From a virus, in IMG/VR virus record IMGVR_UViG_3300047551_001796, positions 1 to 33,094 of that record: a stretch of DNA of 33,094 nt. One strand, given 5' to 3'. Under the pieces are notes generated by a model. It saw only the letters and a list, made by a program, of their open reading frames with translations. It searched no databases and was not told the DNA's origin. Below are positions 9,401 to 19,600 of the stretch, piece after piece (positions within the stretch are counted from its first letter, which is position 1; each line of letters begins with the position of its first letter). Both the position numbers and the translations under genes were made by a program.

Positions 9401-12018
9401 ACACAACCTTTACTCAAGATCCATTTGCACCATATTATCTCAGACCAGATGAATATTCTGGATTTGCTGCTGGTATTACGACTAATCCAGAATTTACTTC
9501 TGAAGTTGGAATTAGTAGTATTGTTTTTGCGGGAATTACTTCAGCTGGAACAGGAGAATATATAACCTCACCATCAGATATTAACTTGAATCAAGTCCCT
9601 AGAGGTGGTATTATAGTATCACTCGGATCTACTCCAGGACTTGGTTATGCACCTTTAGTAGGAGCAAAGGTTAAAGCTACAGTTGGAACTGGAGGAACTA
9701 TAACAAGTGTTGTTGGTATTTCCTATACAGGAGCTTCTGTAGCAGTTAGCACTGCATCTTACGACAATGAAACTGGTGTAATTACAATAAGAACTAGCAC
9801 AGATCATGGATTATCCGGAAATGATCGTGTTAGACTGGCAGGATTAGCTTTTACTTGCCCATCTGGCGCAGGTGTAGTTTCATATTTCCCATCACCTAAA
9901 TTCGGGGCATATTTATTCGAAGTTACAGGAATTCTTTCATCTAGAGGGTTTACTGCCAACGTTGGCACTAGCACACTACCCCATAGATATGTCGGATCTG
10001 CTTCTCTTGGATTTGGGACGGTATTTCCTTGGTATACTCTAAGTATTGGTTCTGGATACAGATCGCCAGTATCCATAGCAATATCCGCATCTGTTGGATC
10101 AGGTGCAACAATAACCGCAACAGTTGGTGCAGGTGGTACTCTAGCGTTTACTGTAGTTAATCCTGGATCTGGTTATACTTCTATTGGTTCAAGTGCTCCT
10201 AGATTTACAATTCCACCACCAAATTATGAAAATCTTGAGGTAATTGGAGTTTCTAGATTAAGTATGGGATCAACAACAGATTGTGGAGTTGGTTTACTAT
10301 TAAATCTAGAAGTTGGAGCAGCTTCAACAACTGGAGTTGGATCATCTGATTTGTTTGAAGTGAAGAATTTTAAAGTTGCAAGAAACGGATATGGATTCCA
10401 AAGAGGAGATGTTGTTAAAGCTGTTGGACTTGTGACTGCTAAAGGATTAGCATCACCAATAAAAGAATTCCAGTTAACTATTTTGAAGACTTTTTCGGAT
10501 TCATTCTCATGTTGGCAATTTGGTGAGATGGATTACATAGATTCCATTGCCAGTTATCAGGATGGGACCAGAACAAGATTCCCATTATACTATAACAATG
10601 AATTGGTAAGTATTGAGCCAGGAGAATCTCCAGATGCAGCATTGATTGACTTTGATTCACTATTAATTATTTTTATTAATGGCATACTACAAGAACCAAA
10701 AGTTGCATATGTTTTTGAAGGTGGAAGTAGTGTAGAATTTACACAACCTCCTAAAGTTGAAGACAAAATAGCAATATTTTTCTACAGAGGAAGTGCGGCA
10801 GATAGTGCAATATTTAATGTAAGAGAAACCGTAAAAGATGGCGATATTGTTCAAATATATTCAAATAATACTTTATCTGGAATAACAACCACACAAAATG
10901 AAAGAACTGTAACAGAAATTTTATTTTCGGATAAAATTCAAACAGATCTTTATATTGATCAGGGAGTTGATATTGTAAATGCCAAACCAATTTCTTGGAC
11001 AAAACAAAATACTGACAAAATAATAGATGGTAAAATTATTTCAAAAGCACGAGATTCTTTAGAACCACAAATCTACCCAACAGCAAGAATCATCAAAGAT
11101 TTTGATACAGCATCAAATGAATTATGGGTGGACAATGCAGAATTTTTCAATTACGAAAATGTTGATGTTAATGAATTTCAATGCTCAGCACTAATAATTT
11201 CTGGAGAAGATGATCCCGTTGGAGCTGCAGCTAGTGCAACAGTTAATGCTGCGGGTAGAATTACTGGAATTACAATAACAAACGCAGGTAGTGGATATTT
11301 TGCTTTAGGACCAGCAGGAACAACAGTTCAACTTGAAATTGCTGCACCTAAAAAAGTTGGAGTTGGTATTGGATCAACAGCCATAGGGTTTGCTGTAGTT
11401 AGTTCTACAGGAACAGTTAGTGGTCCTGTTGTATCTTTCAGTGGTCTTGGATATACATCCACAAATCCACCAAGAATTATCGTTGAAAGACCAGTTCCAA
11501 AACAAGAATTTATTACCGAAATAACCACTGTTGAAGGATTTTCTGGAATTATAAGAAATATTTCAACTTGTCCAGGTGTTGGAACAGCACCGTTAGCAAT
11601 TCAATTTATTTTAGATCCTGTAATGGCACCATTCCCAAATCTAAATGTAGGAAATCCAGTATATATTTTTGATACATATGTTGGACGAGGAGTAACTTCA
11701 ATTTATAATAATGATAGTGAAAGAATTGGAATAGGAACAACTTTTGCAGATTGCATTTATAATGTAAGTGCCTTTAATGCTAGCAGTGGAATATTGACAT
11801 GTAATGTTTTATCGACAACGAATGTATCTGGTCTGAATACTACAGGACCTGTTGCAGGAAAAATTTCTTGGGGAAGACTAGCAGGATTCAAACGTGCATC
11901 TAGTCCAATTGCAATTGGTTTAACTGGATTTAGGGTTTCTGGACTTTCTACATATCCAACAGTGCAAAGGAGAGGAAATGGATTGCGTAATGTGGGAGCT
12001 TTAAAAAAGATTTTATAA
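3391..12018 (+). CDS. gp7-like giant baseplate wedge protein, 3' part (continues 5' part after -1 frame break)
   Basis: The frame opens just after a TAA at 3388-3390 and runs about 2,875 codons to TAA 12016-12018. Its first residues (RPTGFNLGFFVEDY at 3418, then CVTPEFPNGVYAYFAT) complete the YHYH domain begun in the preceding frame, so the two are halves of one gene. No plausible start with a ribosome site exists near 3391; a TTG at 4186 would cut the domain. The rest is a chain of short beta-rich modules. YYV-type units lie at about 4987-5230 and 8464-8730. GSGY-type units lie at about 3799-3930, 5693-6030, 9640-10230 and 11227-11490. An SGT/GD-type unit is at about 6610-6720. Near 10530-10790 is a segment typical of marine phage structural proteins (FPLYYNNELVSIEP, then FINGILQEP). 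No enzyme motif was seen. T4 gp7 has about 1,030 residues, so this version is roughly four times larger; the extra length probably forms exposed baseplate decoration (inference). Confidence 0.7.
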   Translation, partial: KISLSNIINRPTGFNLGFFVEDYTFTGGGDLDPSNGRYCVTPEFPNGVYAYFATSVIDSNNNKVGSFPYFVGDRYKSKFITENKTLDQSIDFNNSGFIRNTFPYKVSDPYADNDFLTESNEIVNQTTIVESVTSGPVENIEIISSGDNYKVGDNIIFDNSNTDGGGLIAEVSQVKGEIINNIETSTLTYTDAVFTWNNDDTVSVKVSPKHDLKNLDYVSISGFSTELSSLNGFYQVGINSYTTVLIQEIPEYQFTGFVTDIVLSTLPSNLSIGSSIGIGTETLSILNIFNSQNILRVRRGTTGTSHTAGKIVSFNPDTFTFSKSVASFNSTDKKIVYFNPQQSVGIGTTPGTATTVFYNVGLSTNTTVSIPSQSIYLPNHPFETNERVILRRVSSASSITVTNSGVGITTSTFQLIAGIARTAFVIKKSVDYIGIVTSVGLTTSTNGLFFNDNGSDDYEYSIESTSTQVVGTVQKITSTISISTSHNLTTGDRIHLSVKPNINVGIGTSGSIRIQRDTLSGFILVNPILFGSASVNATNDIFTLANHNLNTGDKIRYSATTAAGGLANNTFYFVYKVDNNRIKLSETLEDVFSNPPTTVNITSGGSAGATTQSISLINPPLNAIKNNNLLFDLRNSSLNGYEFQLFYDPGFKNRFVSAGGTSIFSTLGIGTAGISTNASLQINFNENVPTKLYYALSRTGFISTADVSVKNYSQINFIDSYYTGDYQITSIGSTQFALSLKNNPERPSYNTSECDTLEYKTDSSTANGGVSKIKILSGGFNYKKLPIFSTIESNDGTGAYLVANSTKVGKINQSRILNEGFGYASDKTLKPEANVSKLLNLDDLFTIERVDILNGGKNYTASPNLIIVNTTTGEKINSGYLFPEFFGNSIRSVSVEVPPKGLPATIVTIKSINNTNGVGINSISSSNSGIITCQLITPLTGFSEEPFEVGDKIYVEGIEKYGTEGQGFNSENYGYQFFTITDYENAGTSLPRNLKFSVVGLGTTTNPGIAKTSLDIYGFIVNYKNYPQFNVVQTYAPFITGEYLEVENTSGIYELQDLKITENSGSTIKVVGSYDILLNDNIRGSQSGTKAKVNNINASTGIFSVDYASRQKLGWSDNIGKLSEDTQVISNNDYYQNLSYSIKSKQTWSDIVSPVNNILHSVGLKNFSDTEIFSNVGVGSTATEELLSILYDIINLENVTTISNFDTVKDIDTNIEESTSRFIIFDTKKLANYVAAESNRVLSIDDISSLFSSTNQEVATSSKIASIVPSDKINCYLIQIRKKDDSTSQITEVIVLTDNAGITGEPNLYSFERGSLSTGITTEVGYTSNLLGEIYGEVDELNEHYLKFVPNDPYDSTYDIKILNTKFPTSDVGVGSTSIGFITLSGITSTVGAGSTFTLINQPESTIRSAFSQIHLIDNITNKMNYYEFFLDNTNGVDTNLGEFYFDTEEDSSTQFIGTFTASLSSGIVSFRYTNTSPNSVTIRSKIVGFGSTALGIGTYRFKSDGQPDGDERTITLGSSFRRVSSASTVFSYDTDIFSSSKSIIKISVGSTSALHQVLTTVDLSDMYTYQYPFISAGSTNGIGTFGGRKNGNIASLIFYPDTNLSGTSTATTYEILSYNQIFYDENDYINLSQNLTYQNVSESVGISRFFAVNDKEVNRLDFEAFYNETPIFMKTFNPANSTILNQSTGTFSIANHFFQTAEKLYYRPNSSFISVPAIAPGIGATTDYLGFTTTILPPVVWAIRLDNDRFRLAATLENAYSGIAITFTSTGSGNAHELEMEKKNEKTIISINNIIQSPLSYAKLNYTLDNYGSIGTASTIFKLSGIGSMRINDVLKIDDEYMKVVNLGLSTNLTGPISFAGTFPLVQVDRGFVGSSITSHVDFSNVNLYRGSYNISKNTIWFTEQPEGNLEDQLFSDLDNLPEARAYFNGRVFLRKNYSTNIIYDDVSETFNGIGRTYTLTINGINTSGLGSDGSNGIVILNGIFQTPTTQNNPANNYSIVDNTTFTQDPFAPYYLRPDEYSGFAAGITTNPEFTSEVGISSIVFAGITSAGTGEYITSPSDINLNQVPRGGIIVSLGSTPGLGYAPLVGAKVKATVGTGGTITSVVGISYTGASVAVSTASYDNETGVITIRTSTDHGLSGNDRVRLAGLAFTCPSGAGVVSYFPSPKFGAYLFEVTGILSSRGFTANVGTSTLPHRYVGSASLGFGTVFPWYTLSIGSGYRSPVSIAISASVGSGATITATVGAGGTLAFTVVNPGSGYTSIGSSAPRFTIPPPNYENLEVIGVSRLSMGSTTDCGVGLLLNLEVGAASTTGVGSSDLFEVKNFKVARNGYGFQRGDVVKAVGLVTAKGLASPIKEFQLTILKTFSDSFSCWQFGEMDYIDSIASYQDGTRTRFPLYYNNELVSIEPGESPDAALIDFDSLLIIFINGILQEPKVAYVFEGGSSVEFTQPPKVEDKIAIFFYRGSAADSAIFNVRETVKDGDIVQIYSNNTLSGITTTQNERTVTEILFSDKIQTDLYIDQGVDIVNAKPISWTKQNTDKIIDGKIISKARDSLEPQIYPTARIIKDFDTASNELWVDNAEFFNYENVDVNEFQCSALIISGEDDPVGAAASATVNAAGRITGITITNAGSGYFALGPAGTTVQLEIAAPKKVGVGIGSTAIGFAVVSSTGTVSGPVVSFSGLGYTSTNPPRIIVERPVPKQEFITEITTVEGFSGIIRNISTCPGVGTAPLAIQFILDPVMAPFPNLNVGNPVYIFDTYVGRGVTSIYNNDSERIGIGTTFADCIYNVSAFNASSGILTCNVLSTTNVSGLNTTGPVAGKISWGRLAGFKRASSPIAIGLTGFRVSGLSTYPTVQRRGNGLRNVGALKKIL

Positions 12019-12023
12019 CCTAG

Positions 12024-12031
12024 TATAAATA
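12024..12031 (+). promoter_or_regulatory. T4-type late promoter TATAAATA before gp8
   Basis: An exact match to the T4 late promoter consensus TATAAATA lies in the 32-base gap between the gp7-like stop and the gp8 ATG. In T4 this octamer is read by the gp55 sigma-like factor with gp33 and the gp45 clamp, and transcription starts about six bases after it. That would give a leader of roughly 13 bases before 12051. The local context AGTATAAATA is shared with the promoter at 21181. Confidence 0.8.
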
Positions 12032-12050
12032 TAGAAAAAACTATATCCAA

Positions 12051-13625
12051 ATGTCTGCACTTGTAACGGATCAACTTAGAATATTAAATGCATCAAATTT
12101 GGTAGATTCTGTAGCAAACTCTTCAAATTCATATTATGTTTTTGTAGGGCTCTCAAATCCATCTTCACCATCTAGTGGATTTGGAAGATCTAGCACTTGG
12201 GATACCAATCCACCAAACCCAACAGATAATTATGACTATCTAAATCATTACAAGTCTACTATTTTATATGGAAAAAAGATAACCAGTGCCAATCTCAGAA
12301 GAGTAATAAGAAGAATTGATTGGACTTCTGGACAACAATATGATATGTATCGACCAGATTATAGCCTTGATAATAGGTCTTCTTCTGGCGCATTAAGATT
12401 ATATGATTCAAATTTTTATGTTTTAAATTCAGATTACAGAGTTTATATTTGTCTTAATAATGGATCTTCTGGAATTAAAACCTCAGGAAATTCTTCTCAA
12501 ATTGAACCAACTTTTACTGATTTAGAGCCAACTGAACTTTCTGATGGATATGTTTGGAAATTTTTATATACAATTGCTCCAAGTGATATTATTAAATTCG
12601 ATTCGACAGAATATATAACAGTTCCAAATGACTGGGCAACATCTACAGATTCCCAAATAACTGCTGTTAGAGAAAATGGCGATTCAACAGTAAATGAAAA
12701 TCAAATAAAACAAGTTTTTATTAAAAGTACCGGAAATGGTTATCCAACACAGTCTGGTAAAATATGCAATATAGTTGGTGATGGTAGTGGAGGGCAAGTT
12801 TCTGTTGATATTGATGTTGAAGGTAAGATTTCTGATGTAGTTGTTACTGCGGGTGGGAAAAATTACACTTATGCATTAATTGATTTGGGAACGACAGCTA
12901 CAAATATTCCAGCATCTTATGCAAATTTAATACCAATTATTCCACCCTCAAACGGACATGGTTATGATATATATCAAGAGTTAGGTGCAGATAAAGTTCT
13001 AGTTTATGTAAGATTTGATGACTCTACAAAGGACTTTCCAATCGATACAAAATTCGCTCAGGTTGGAATTATAAAAAATCCGTTTGTTTTTAGTACTACT
13101 GGAACTGGAACAACTATTTTTAGTGGAAATGAATTTTCTTCAGTTTATGCAATAAAATTTACTGGCACACCTACAGGAACAGTTTCTATAGGAGATAAGA
13201 TTGAACAAACTGTAAGTGGTGGAAAAGCATATGGTTATGTTGTCTCATATGACACAGAAACAAAAGTTTTAAAATATTACAGAGATCGTTCAATTTATTA
13301 CAATGGTGGTAGCGGATCAACTAATGCAGATTTTGTTGGAATGTCTTCATTTTTTGGATCAACTGGCACTCAACTTGTCTTTAATTCTACTGCTCAGATT
13401 AGTAAATCTGGTGGGGGATTTAATGCCACAATTGATAGTGGATTTAGTGGAATTACAACAACACTTGGAACTAAAATAATTAATCTTGGAGTTAATTTTA
13501 CAAATGGATTGGCAGATCCTGAGATAAATAGTAAGTCTGGTGATGTAATTTACATAGATAATAGACCAACTGTAACGAGAAATTCTAGACAAAAAGAAGA
13601 CGTTAAAATTATCCTGGAATTTTAA
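12051..13625 (+). CDS. 8: baseplate wedge protein gp8
   Basis: This 524-residue protein forms part of the baseplate wedge, where gp8 binds the gp6/gp7 core (family knowledge from T4). The N-terminus is diagnostic of marine T4-like gp8: TDQLRILNASN, then SNSYYVFVGLSNPS near residues 26-40, and a W..NPPNPTDNY stretch near 58-65. The middle has FTDLEPTELSDGYVWKF and FDSTEYITVPNDW, also typical. T4 gp8 is about 334 residues; the extra length here includes a GSGY-type module (about residues 220-280, with TAGGKNYTY) and an SGG/GD-type module (about residues 370-410). The ATG lies 20 bases after a late promoter, without a strong Shine-Dalgarno sequence. The stop is followed after three bases by the next gene, implying a shared transcript. 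Confidence 0.93.
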   Translation: MSALVTDQLRILNASNLVDSVANSSNSYYVFVGLSNPSSPSSGFGRSSTWDTNPPNPTDNYDYLNHYKSTILYGKKITSANLRRVIRRIDWTSGQQYDMYRPDYSLDNRSSSGALRLYDSNFYVLNSDYRVYICLNNGSSGIKTSGNSSQIEPTFTDLEPTELSDGYVWKFLYTIAPSDIIKFDSTEYITVPNDWATSTDSQITAVRENGDSTVNENQIKQVFIKSTGNGYPTQSGKICNIVGDGSGGQVSVDIDVEGKISDVVVTAGGKNYTYALIDLGTTATNIPASYANLIPIIPPSNGHGYDIYQELGADKVLVYVRFDDSTKDFPIDTKFAQVGIIKNPFVFSTTGTGTTIFSGNEFSSVYAIKFTGTPTGTVSIGDKIEQTVSGGKAYGYVVSYDTETKVLKYYRDRSIYYNGGSGSTNADFVGMSSFFGSTGTQLVFNSTAQISKSGGGFNATIDSGFSGITTTLGTKIINLGVNFTNGLADPEINSKSGDVIYIDNRPTVTRNSRQKEDVKIILEF

Positions 13626-13628
13626 AAA

Positions 13629-16600
13629 ATGGCTCAAAAAACTAATTTAAATGTAAGTCCTTATTTTGATGATTTTAATGAACCTACTAGTGGGGCTAGA
13701 GATAAAAACTATTATAAAGTATTATTTAATCCAGGTAAGCCAATACAGGCAAGAGAATTAAATACATTACAGTCAATATTACAAGATCAAGTAGAATCAT
13801 TTGGTAGTCATATTTTTAAAGAGGGATCATTAGTTATTCCAGGAAATATCGCATATGATAATCAATTTAATGCAGTAAAACTTAAACCAACACAATACGG
13901 AGTAGACATAACTTCATATCTTTCAGACTTTATTGGAAAAACAATTATAGGACAAGTTTCTGGAATTACTGCAAGGGTTGTATATGTTCAAACTACTAAT
14001 TCTGAAGTTGAATATCCAACCATTTATGTAAAATACCTAGATTCTGATGCTAATAATTTAATTTCTCCTTTTGAGGATGATGAATCCTTATATGTAGAAG
14101 AAGCAGTTGGATCCATAGGGTCTGGAGTTCCATTTGCAACTACAATTGTTTCAGATGCGACTTCAATAGGATCTGCAGCATCTATTGGAGAAGGTGTCTA
14201 TTTTGTTAGGGGCACTTTTGTAAGGGTAGCAAAACAAACTTTAGTATTAGACTACTACACAAATATGCCTACTTATAGAGTAGGTTTATCGATTGTAGAA
14301 GAAATTATTACTGCAAAAGATGATGAGAATTTATATGATAACGCAAGCGGATTTACAAATTATGCGGCACCGGGTGCAGATAGATTTAAAATATCTTTAA
14401 TTCTTACTAAAAAATCTATAGATGATATTAATGATGTTGATTTTGTTGAATTATTAAGAATTAGAGATGGTTCTATACAAAAAATGGATGTTCAATCATC
14501 TTACAACATAATTAGAGATTGGATTGCAAAAAGAACTTTTGATGAATCTGGAAATTATGTAGTGGATCCATTTGAATTTTCACTAAACAATTCTTTGAAT
14601 GATAGAATTGGCAATGATGGATTATATTTCGATACAGAAAAAACAGATCAAGGAAATATTCCTAGTGATAATTTAATGTGCTTAAAATTGTCTCCAGGTA
14701 AAGCCTATGTTGAAGGATATGATGTAGAAAAAACGGGTGTAGAAGTAATTGATGCGGAAAAACCAAGAACTACTCAGACTGTTTCTTCGGTAAGTATCCC
14801 ATTTCAAATGGGAAATATATTAAGAGTTAATAATGTTTCTGGTGCTCCTTCTTTGAAGGGCGCAGTTTTTCTTCAAAACAGGAGAAAAAATAGTACCATA
14901 GCTGGAACAGGAACAACAATTGGAGTCGCAAGAGTTTATAACTTTAGTGTCACTGATGCAGCATATACGGGGTCTCCAACTCAATGGGATTTATATTTGT
15001 ATGATGTTCAGACATTTACAGAAATTACTTTAAATCAATCAGTTTCTTCTGTAGAATTGCCAGCGACTTCTTTTATAAAGGGTAAAAGTAGTGGAGCTTC
15101 TGGATATGCAATTTCTTCAGGTGGCACTGGAACTAATGTTATATCTATTAGACAAACCTCTGGAAGTTTTGTAATTGGTGAGCAAATTTTAATCAATGGT
15201 ATTGAACTATATCCAAGATCTATTTCTGGAATAAAAATTTATAATGCAAATGATATTAAATCAATTTTTCAACCAACGAGTATCAGTGGATTCTCAACAG
15301 CGTTTATAGCAGATTCACTTTTAGATAAATCTGTAAGACCAGAAATAATTACAATTACTCCCGGATCTGGTGGAATAGCAACTGCAACGGTAGCATCTCC
15401 ATCAACTTTTACCGGCATAAAAACAGATGATATTATTAGATATCAAAGACCAGGTATAACATCGGAAATTTATAATAGAGTTAGTGGAATTTCAAGTTCT
15501 CTAACTTCTCTAACACTTGTAGCAGAAACTAGTGTTAGTGGTATTTGTGATGGCACCTTAGGAATTGCAACTTTATATAGTGGTCCATATTCTATTGGTC
15601 TTGCAAGAATAAGAAATGATCAACAAGGATTTTTATATGCAAGATTGCCAAATGACAATATTTCATCAGTTAACTTAGATTCTTCAAATATAACATTTAC
15701 AGCACAAAATAATGTATCATTTACACCTACCGTATCTGGAAATACTTTAACAGTTGATGTTGGTAATTTTAATATTGGTATTACTTCTGCTGTTATAAAT
15801 TTTGCAGCATTTGATGAAGAAAGATATTCAATTGCATATAGTGATGGTAGTATTGAAACATTAACTTCAGATAAAGTTTTAATTACGTCAAATCCAAGTA
15901 GAGTGACATTTTCTGGTATAGCAAACAAACAGATATCAGTGATAAATGCCACATTTATCAAAAATAATCTTCAAAGCAAAATTAAGCAGTTTACTAGAAG
16001 TAGAACCCTCAATGTAGTTTATTCAAGAAATCCAGAATCTGGTATTGGAATCAACACCACAACAAATGATGGACTCACTTATAATCAGTTTTATGGATTG
16101 AGAGTGCAAGATGAAGAAATTTCTCTGAATTATCCAGATGTAGTATCAGTTCTTGCTGTATATGAATCACTAGATACTACTGCTCCTAGTTTGGATCAAT
16201 TGGCATTTAGTGCAGTTGTTAATGTAGATGCTAATGCTATTATTGGAGAAAAAATTACAGGAAGTACAAGTAAAGCAGTTGCTAGAATTGTATCAAAACC
16301 ATCTAGTAATAATTTAGGAATAGTATATTTAAATTCCTCAAAATTTGTTGCTGGCGAAACTGTAACCTTTAGTGAGTCTGACATTATTACAACAATAGCA
16401 TCAATAAGTTTAGGAAAATATAGTGATATTACAAGTAAATTTACTTTAGATAAAGGTCAAAAAGAACAATATTATGATTACTCTAAAATTGTAAGAAAAA
16501 GTGGAGAAAATCCACCTGCAAGACAATTATTAATTGTATTTGACCATTATAGTGTAGCATCATCAGATACTGGTGATATTTTTACAGTTAATAGTTATTC

Positions 16601-19600
16601 TGAAGAAAGGTTTTTAAAAGATATTCCATCAATAGGCAACAATAATGTCAGAGCATCTGATGCACTAGATTTTAGACCTCTAGTTGGTGTATTTTCTGGG
16701 ACAACATCATCACCTTTTGAATTTTCTTCTAGATCATTTGGAACAGAACCAAAATTAATAGTTGCACCAGACGAAAGTGGTTTAGTAGGATATCAATTTT
16801 ATTTGGGAAGAATTGATAAACTTTATATAGATAAGACTGGAACTTTTACCCTTCTTCAAGGAACACCAGGTACGGATCCAAAAGAACCTAACAATCCAAA
16901 CAACGTAATGGAAATTGCAACTATTACGTTGCCACCATATCTGTATAATCCAGCAGATGCTCAGGTTTCTCTAAATGATAATAGACGATACACAATGCGA
17001 GATATTGGAAAACTTGAGGATAGGATAGAAAATTTAGAAAGAACAACTTCATTAAGTTTATTAGAACTCAATACATCCACATTACAAATTCAAGATGCCA
17101 ATGGGTTAAGTAGATTTAAATCTGGATTTTTTGTAGATGACTTTAAAAACTATGATTTAATTGATAATCAATATTCAAAAATAAGAATAGATGAACAAAA
17201 TACTGAACTATGTACTCAAAATACAAGAAATAGTTTGAACCTAAGACCAAGCCCCGCAACAAATGCTCCAGATAGCACAATTGATTTAAGTTCAAATTAT
17301 GCTTTAGTAGATAGTAATGTAAGAAAAGTTGGCGATGGTATACTTTTAAATTATGAATCGGTTCCTTGGTTAAATCAACTTTTTGCAACTAAAGTAGAAA
17401 ATGTTAACCCTTTCCACGTAATATCATACAGTGGAACTGTAAAACTAAATCCAGCTCAAGACAGTTGGGTTAGAACAATTAGATTAGCGGATTTAACAAT
17501 AAATCAAACAAATTGGGTTTGGTTGAGAGCAACTGGAACATTTTCAATTGTTGGGAGAAGTACAAGTACCAGTGTTCAAGATGTTTTAAGGGCAAGTGGA
17601 AAAGAAACCTACATGAGGTCTCGTAATACTGGATTTACTGCTGTGAATATGAAACCTTTTACAAGATTATATCAATTTTTAGATGGTGTTAGTGGCGTAG
17701 ACTTTATTCCCAAACTCATTGAAATTGCATCAGATACATCTTTACAGAACTATGGAGCATCTGGAGCATTTACTGTAGGTGAGACTGTAAAGGGATATTT
17801 AAATGGTGTAGGACAAATTACCTTTAGAGTTGCAAAATCAAATCATAAAGAAGGATCGTTTGATAACCCTTCAGTCACTTATAGTGCCAATCCATATTCA
17901 ACAAATGAAAGTGTACCAGCAGCATATAGTGCTTCTTCTAAAATATTGAATGTTGATATCAACTCTTTATGCACTACCGCTCAAGGTCTTTATAATGGAT
18001 ATCTAACAATTGGTATGAAATTAGTTGGACAATCTAGTGGTACAGTTGCATATGTAAAAGATTTAAGATTAATCACAGATGCAAATGGATTTATTTCTGG
18101 TTCATTCTTTTTAAGAGATCCAAACACAACGCCTCCCCCTGCAGTAAGAATTGCAGTGGGATCAAAAGTATATAAGTTAACTTCAAGTTCCACAAATGCA
18201 ACGCCATTACCTGGAAGTACACTAATTTGTTCTGGAGAAACGATTTACAAAGCAGAAGGTACTTGGGAAGAAAGACAAAAAGTAACTACAGTTACAACAA
18301 CAATTTACTTCGTAGATCCATTGGCACAATCATTTTCAGTTGGTGGAAATGTTGAAGTTACAGGTGGAAATGTTCCGGGTGAAGATGATAATGGTGCATT
18401 TTTAACCGCAGTAGATTTATATTTTGCTAGTAAAGATGGTGGCAACGCACCATTAACAGTCGAAGTTAGAACAGTAAGTCTTGGTACTCCAACTAAAGAA
18501 ATATTGGGATCTAAAACTCTTACACCCAATGACATTCAAACCTCTAACGATTCATCGATAGCAACAAATGTTGTTTTTGATACTCCAATATACCTAAAAC
18601 CTTTTGAAGAATACGCCATTGTTCTTCTTGCACCTCAAACTGATCAATATGAAGTTTGGATTGCAGAAATGGGGCAGAAGACAATTAATACTGCTTCATT
18701 GCCAGATTCTCAAGCCGTTAGATACACTCAACAGTTTGCTATTGGTAGCTTGTTCAAATCCCAAAATGGTACAATTTGGACAGCAAACCAATATCAGGAT
18801 TTGAAATTTAAACTTTATAAGGCTAAATTTACTTCCACAACTGGCAGTGCATTATTTGTAAATCCAACTTTACATCAAAGTAATGGGTATATACCAACTT
18901 TATCTGCTAATCCAATAACAGTATTGTCTAGAAAATTAAAAGTTGGAATTACGACAACAGATAATAGTTCAATTATTGGAATTTTAACAACCGGCAGAAA
19001 GATTTCTGTTCAGTCTGCTACTTATCTTTCAGGAACAATTGCAGGAACTGGATCTTCTGCAGTAAATGTAGCGATTACCACAGGTGGATTTAATTATACA
19101 ACTGGATCCGTTCAAACGTTCAATTATAATGGAAATGGTAGTGGATTGAGATTGAATATTACTGCCACTGGTGGAGCAATCACTGGTGTAGGAGTTTCTC
19201 AACTATTTCCAGGTAATGGATACCAAGTTGGTGATGTAGTTGGAATCGTAACTAGTTCTGTATCTCCAGCATCTGGATTTGGAGCTCGTATTACTATAAC
19301 TGGTATCGCAAATAAAATAGATACTTTGTATCTTACAAATGTCCAGGGCGATTCACTCAATGTTGGTATTGCAACTTTAGGATATTATAATCCTGCTGGA
19401 ACATTAATATCTCTTGGATCCACTACAATTTTATCATCTGCAAATTACGGAAACTATAGTACTGGAAACTATTTCCAAGTAAATCATTATGATCATAGTA
19501 TGTACTCTAAAAATAATAAGATTACTCTTTATAATGTACAATCAGATATTCCACCTACAACATTATCTCTAAAACTAATAACATCAGATTCTGCAATCAG

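Noticed and set aside
9804-10076. Minus-strand open frame inside the gp7-like gene, and other short minus-strand frames such as 6795-7085, 15620-15961 and 25541-25885
   Set aside because: All lie wholly inside strongly supported + strand genes and show no recognisable domain or ribosome site.
11757-12074. Minus-strand open frame of 105 codons spanning the gp7-like end and the gp8 start
   Set aside because: It lies opposite a clear late promoter and two well supported genes, has no ribosome site, and its composition mirrors the opposing coding strand.
18604-18804. Plus-strand 66-codon frame inside the DUF4815 gene
   Set aside because: It is out of frame with a conserved segment of the giant protein, and nothing marks it as an internal gene.
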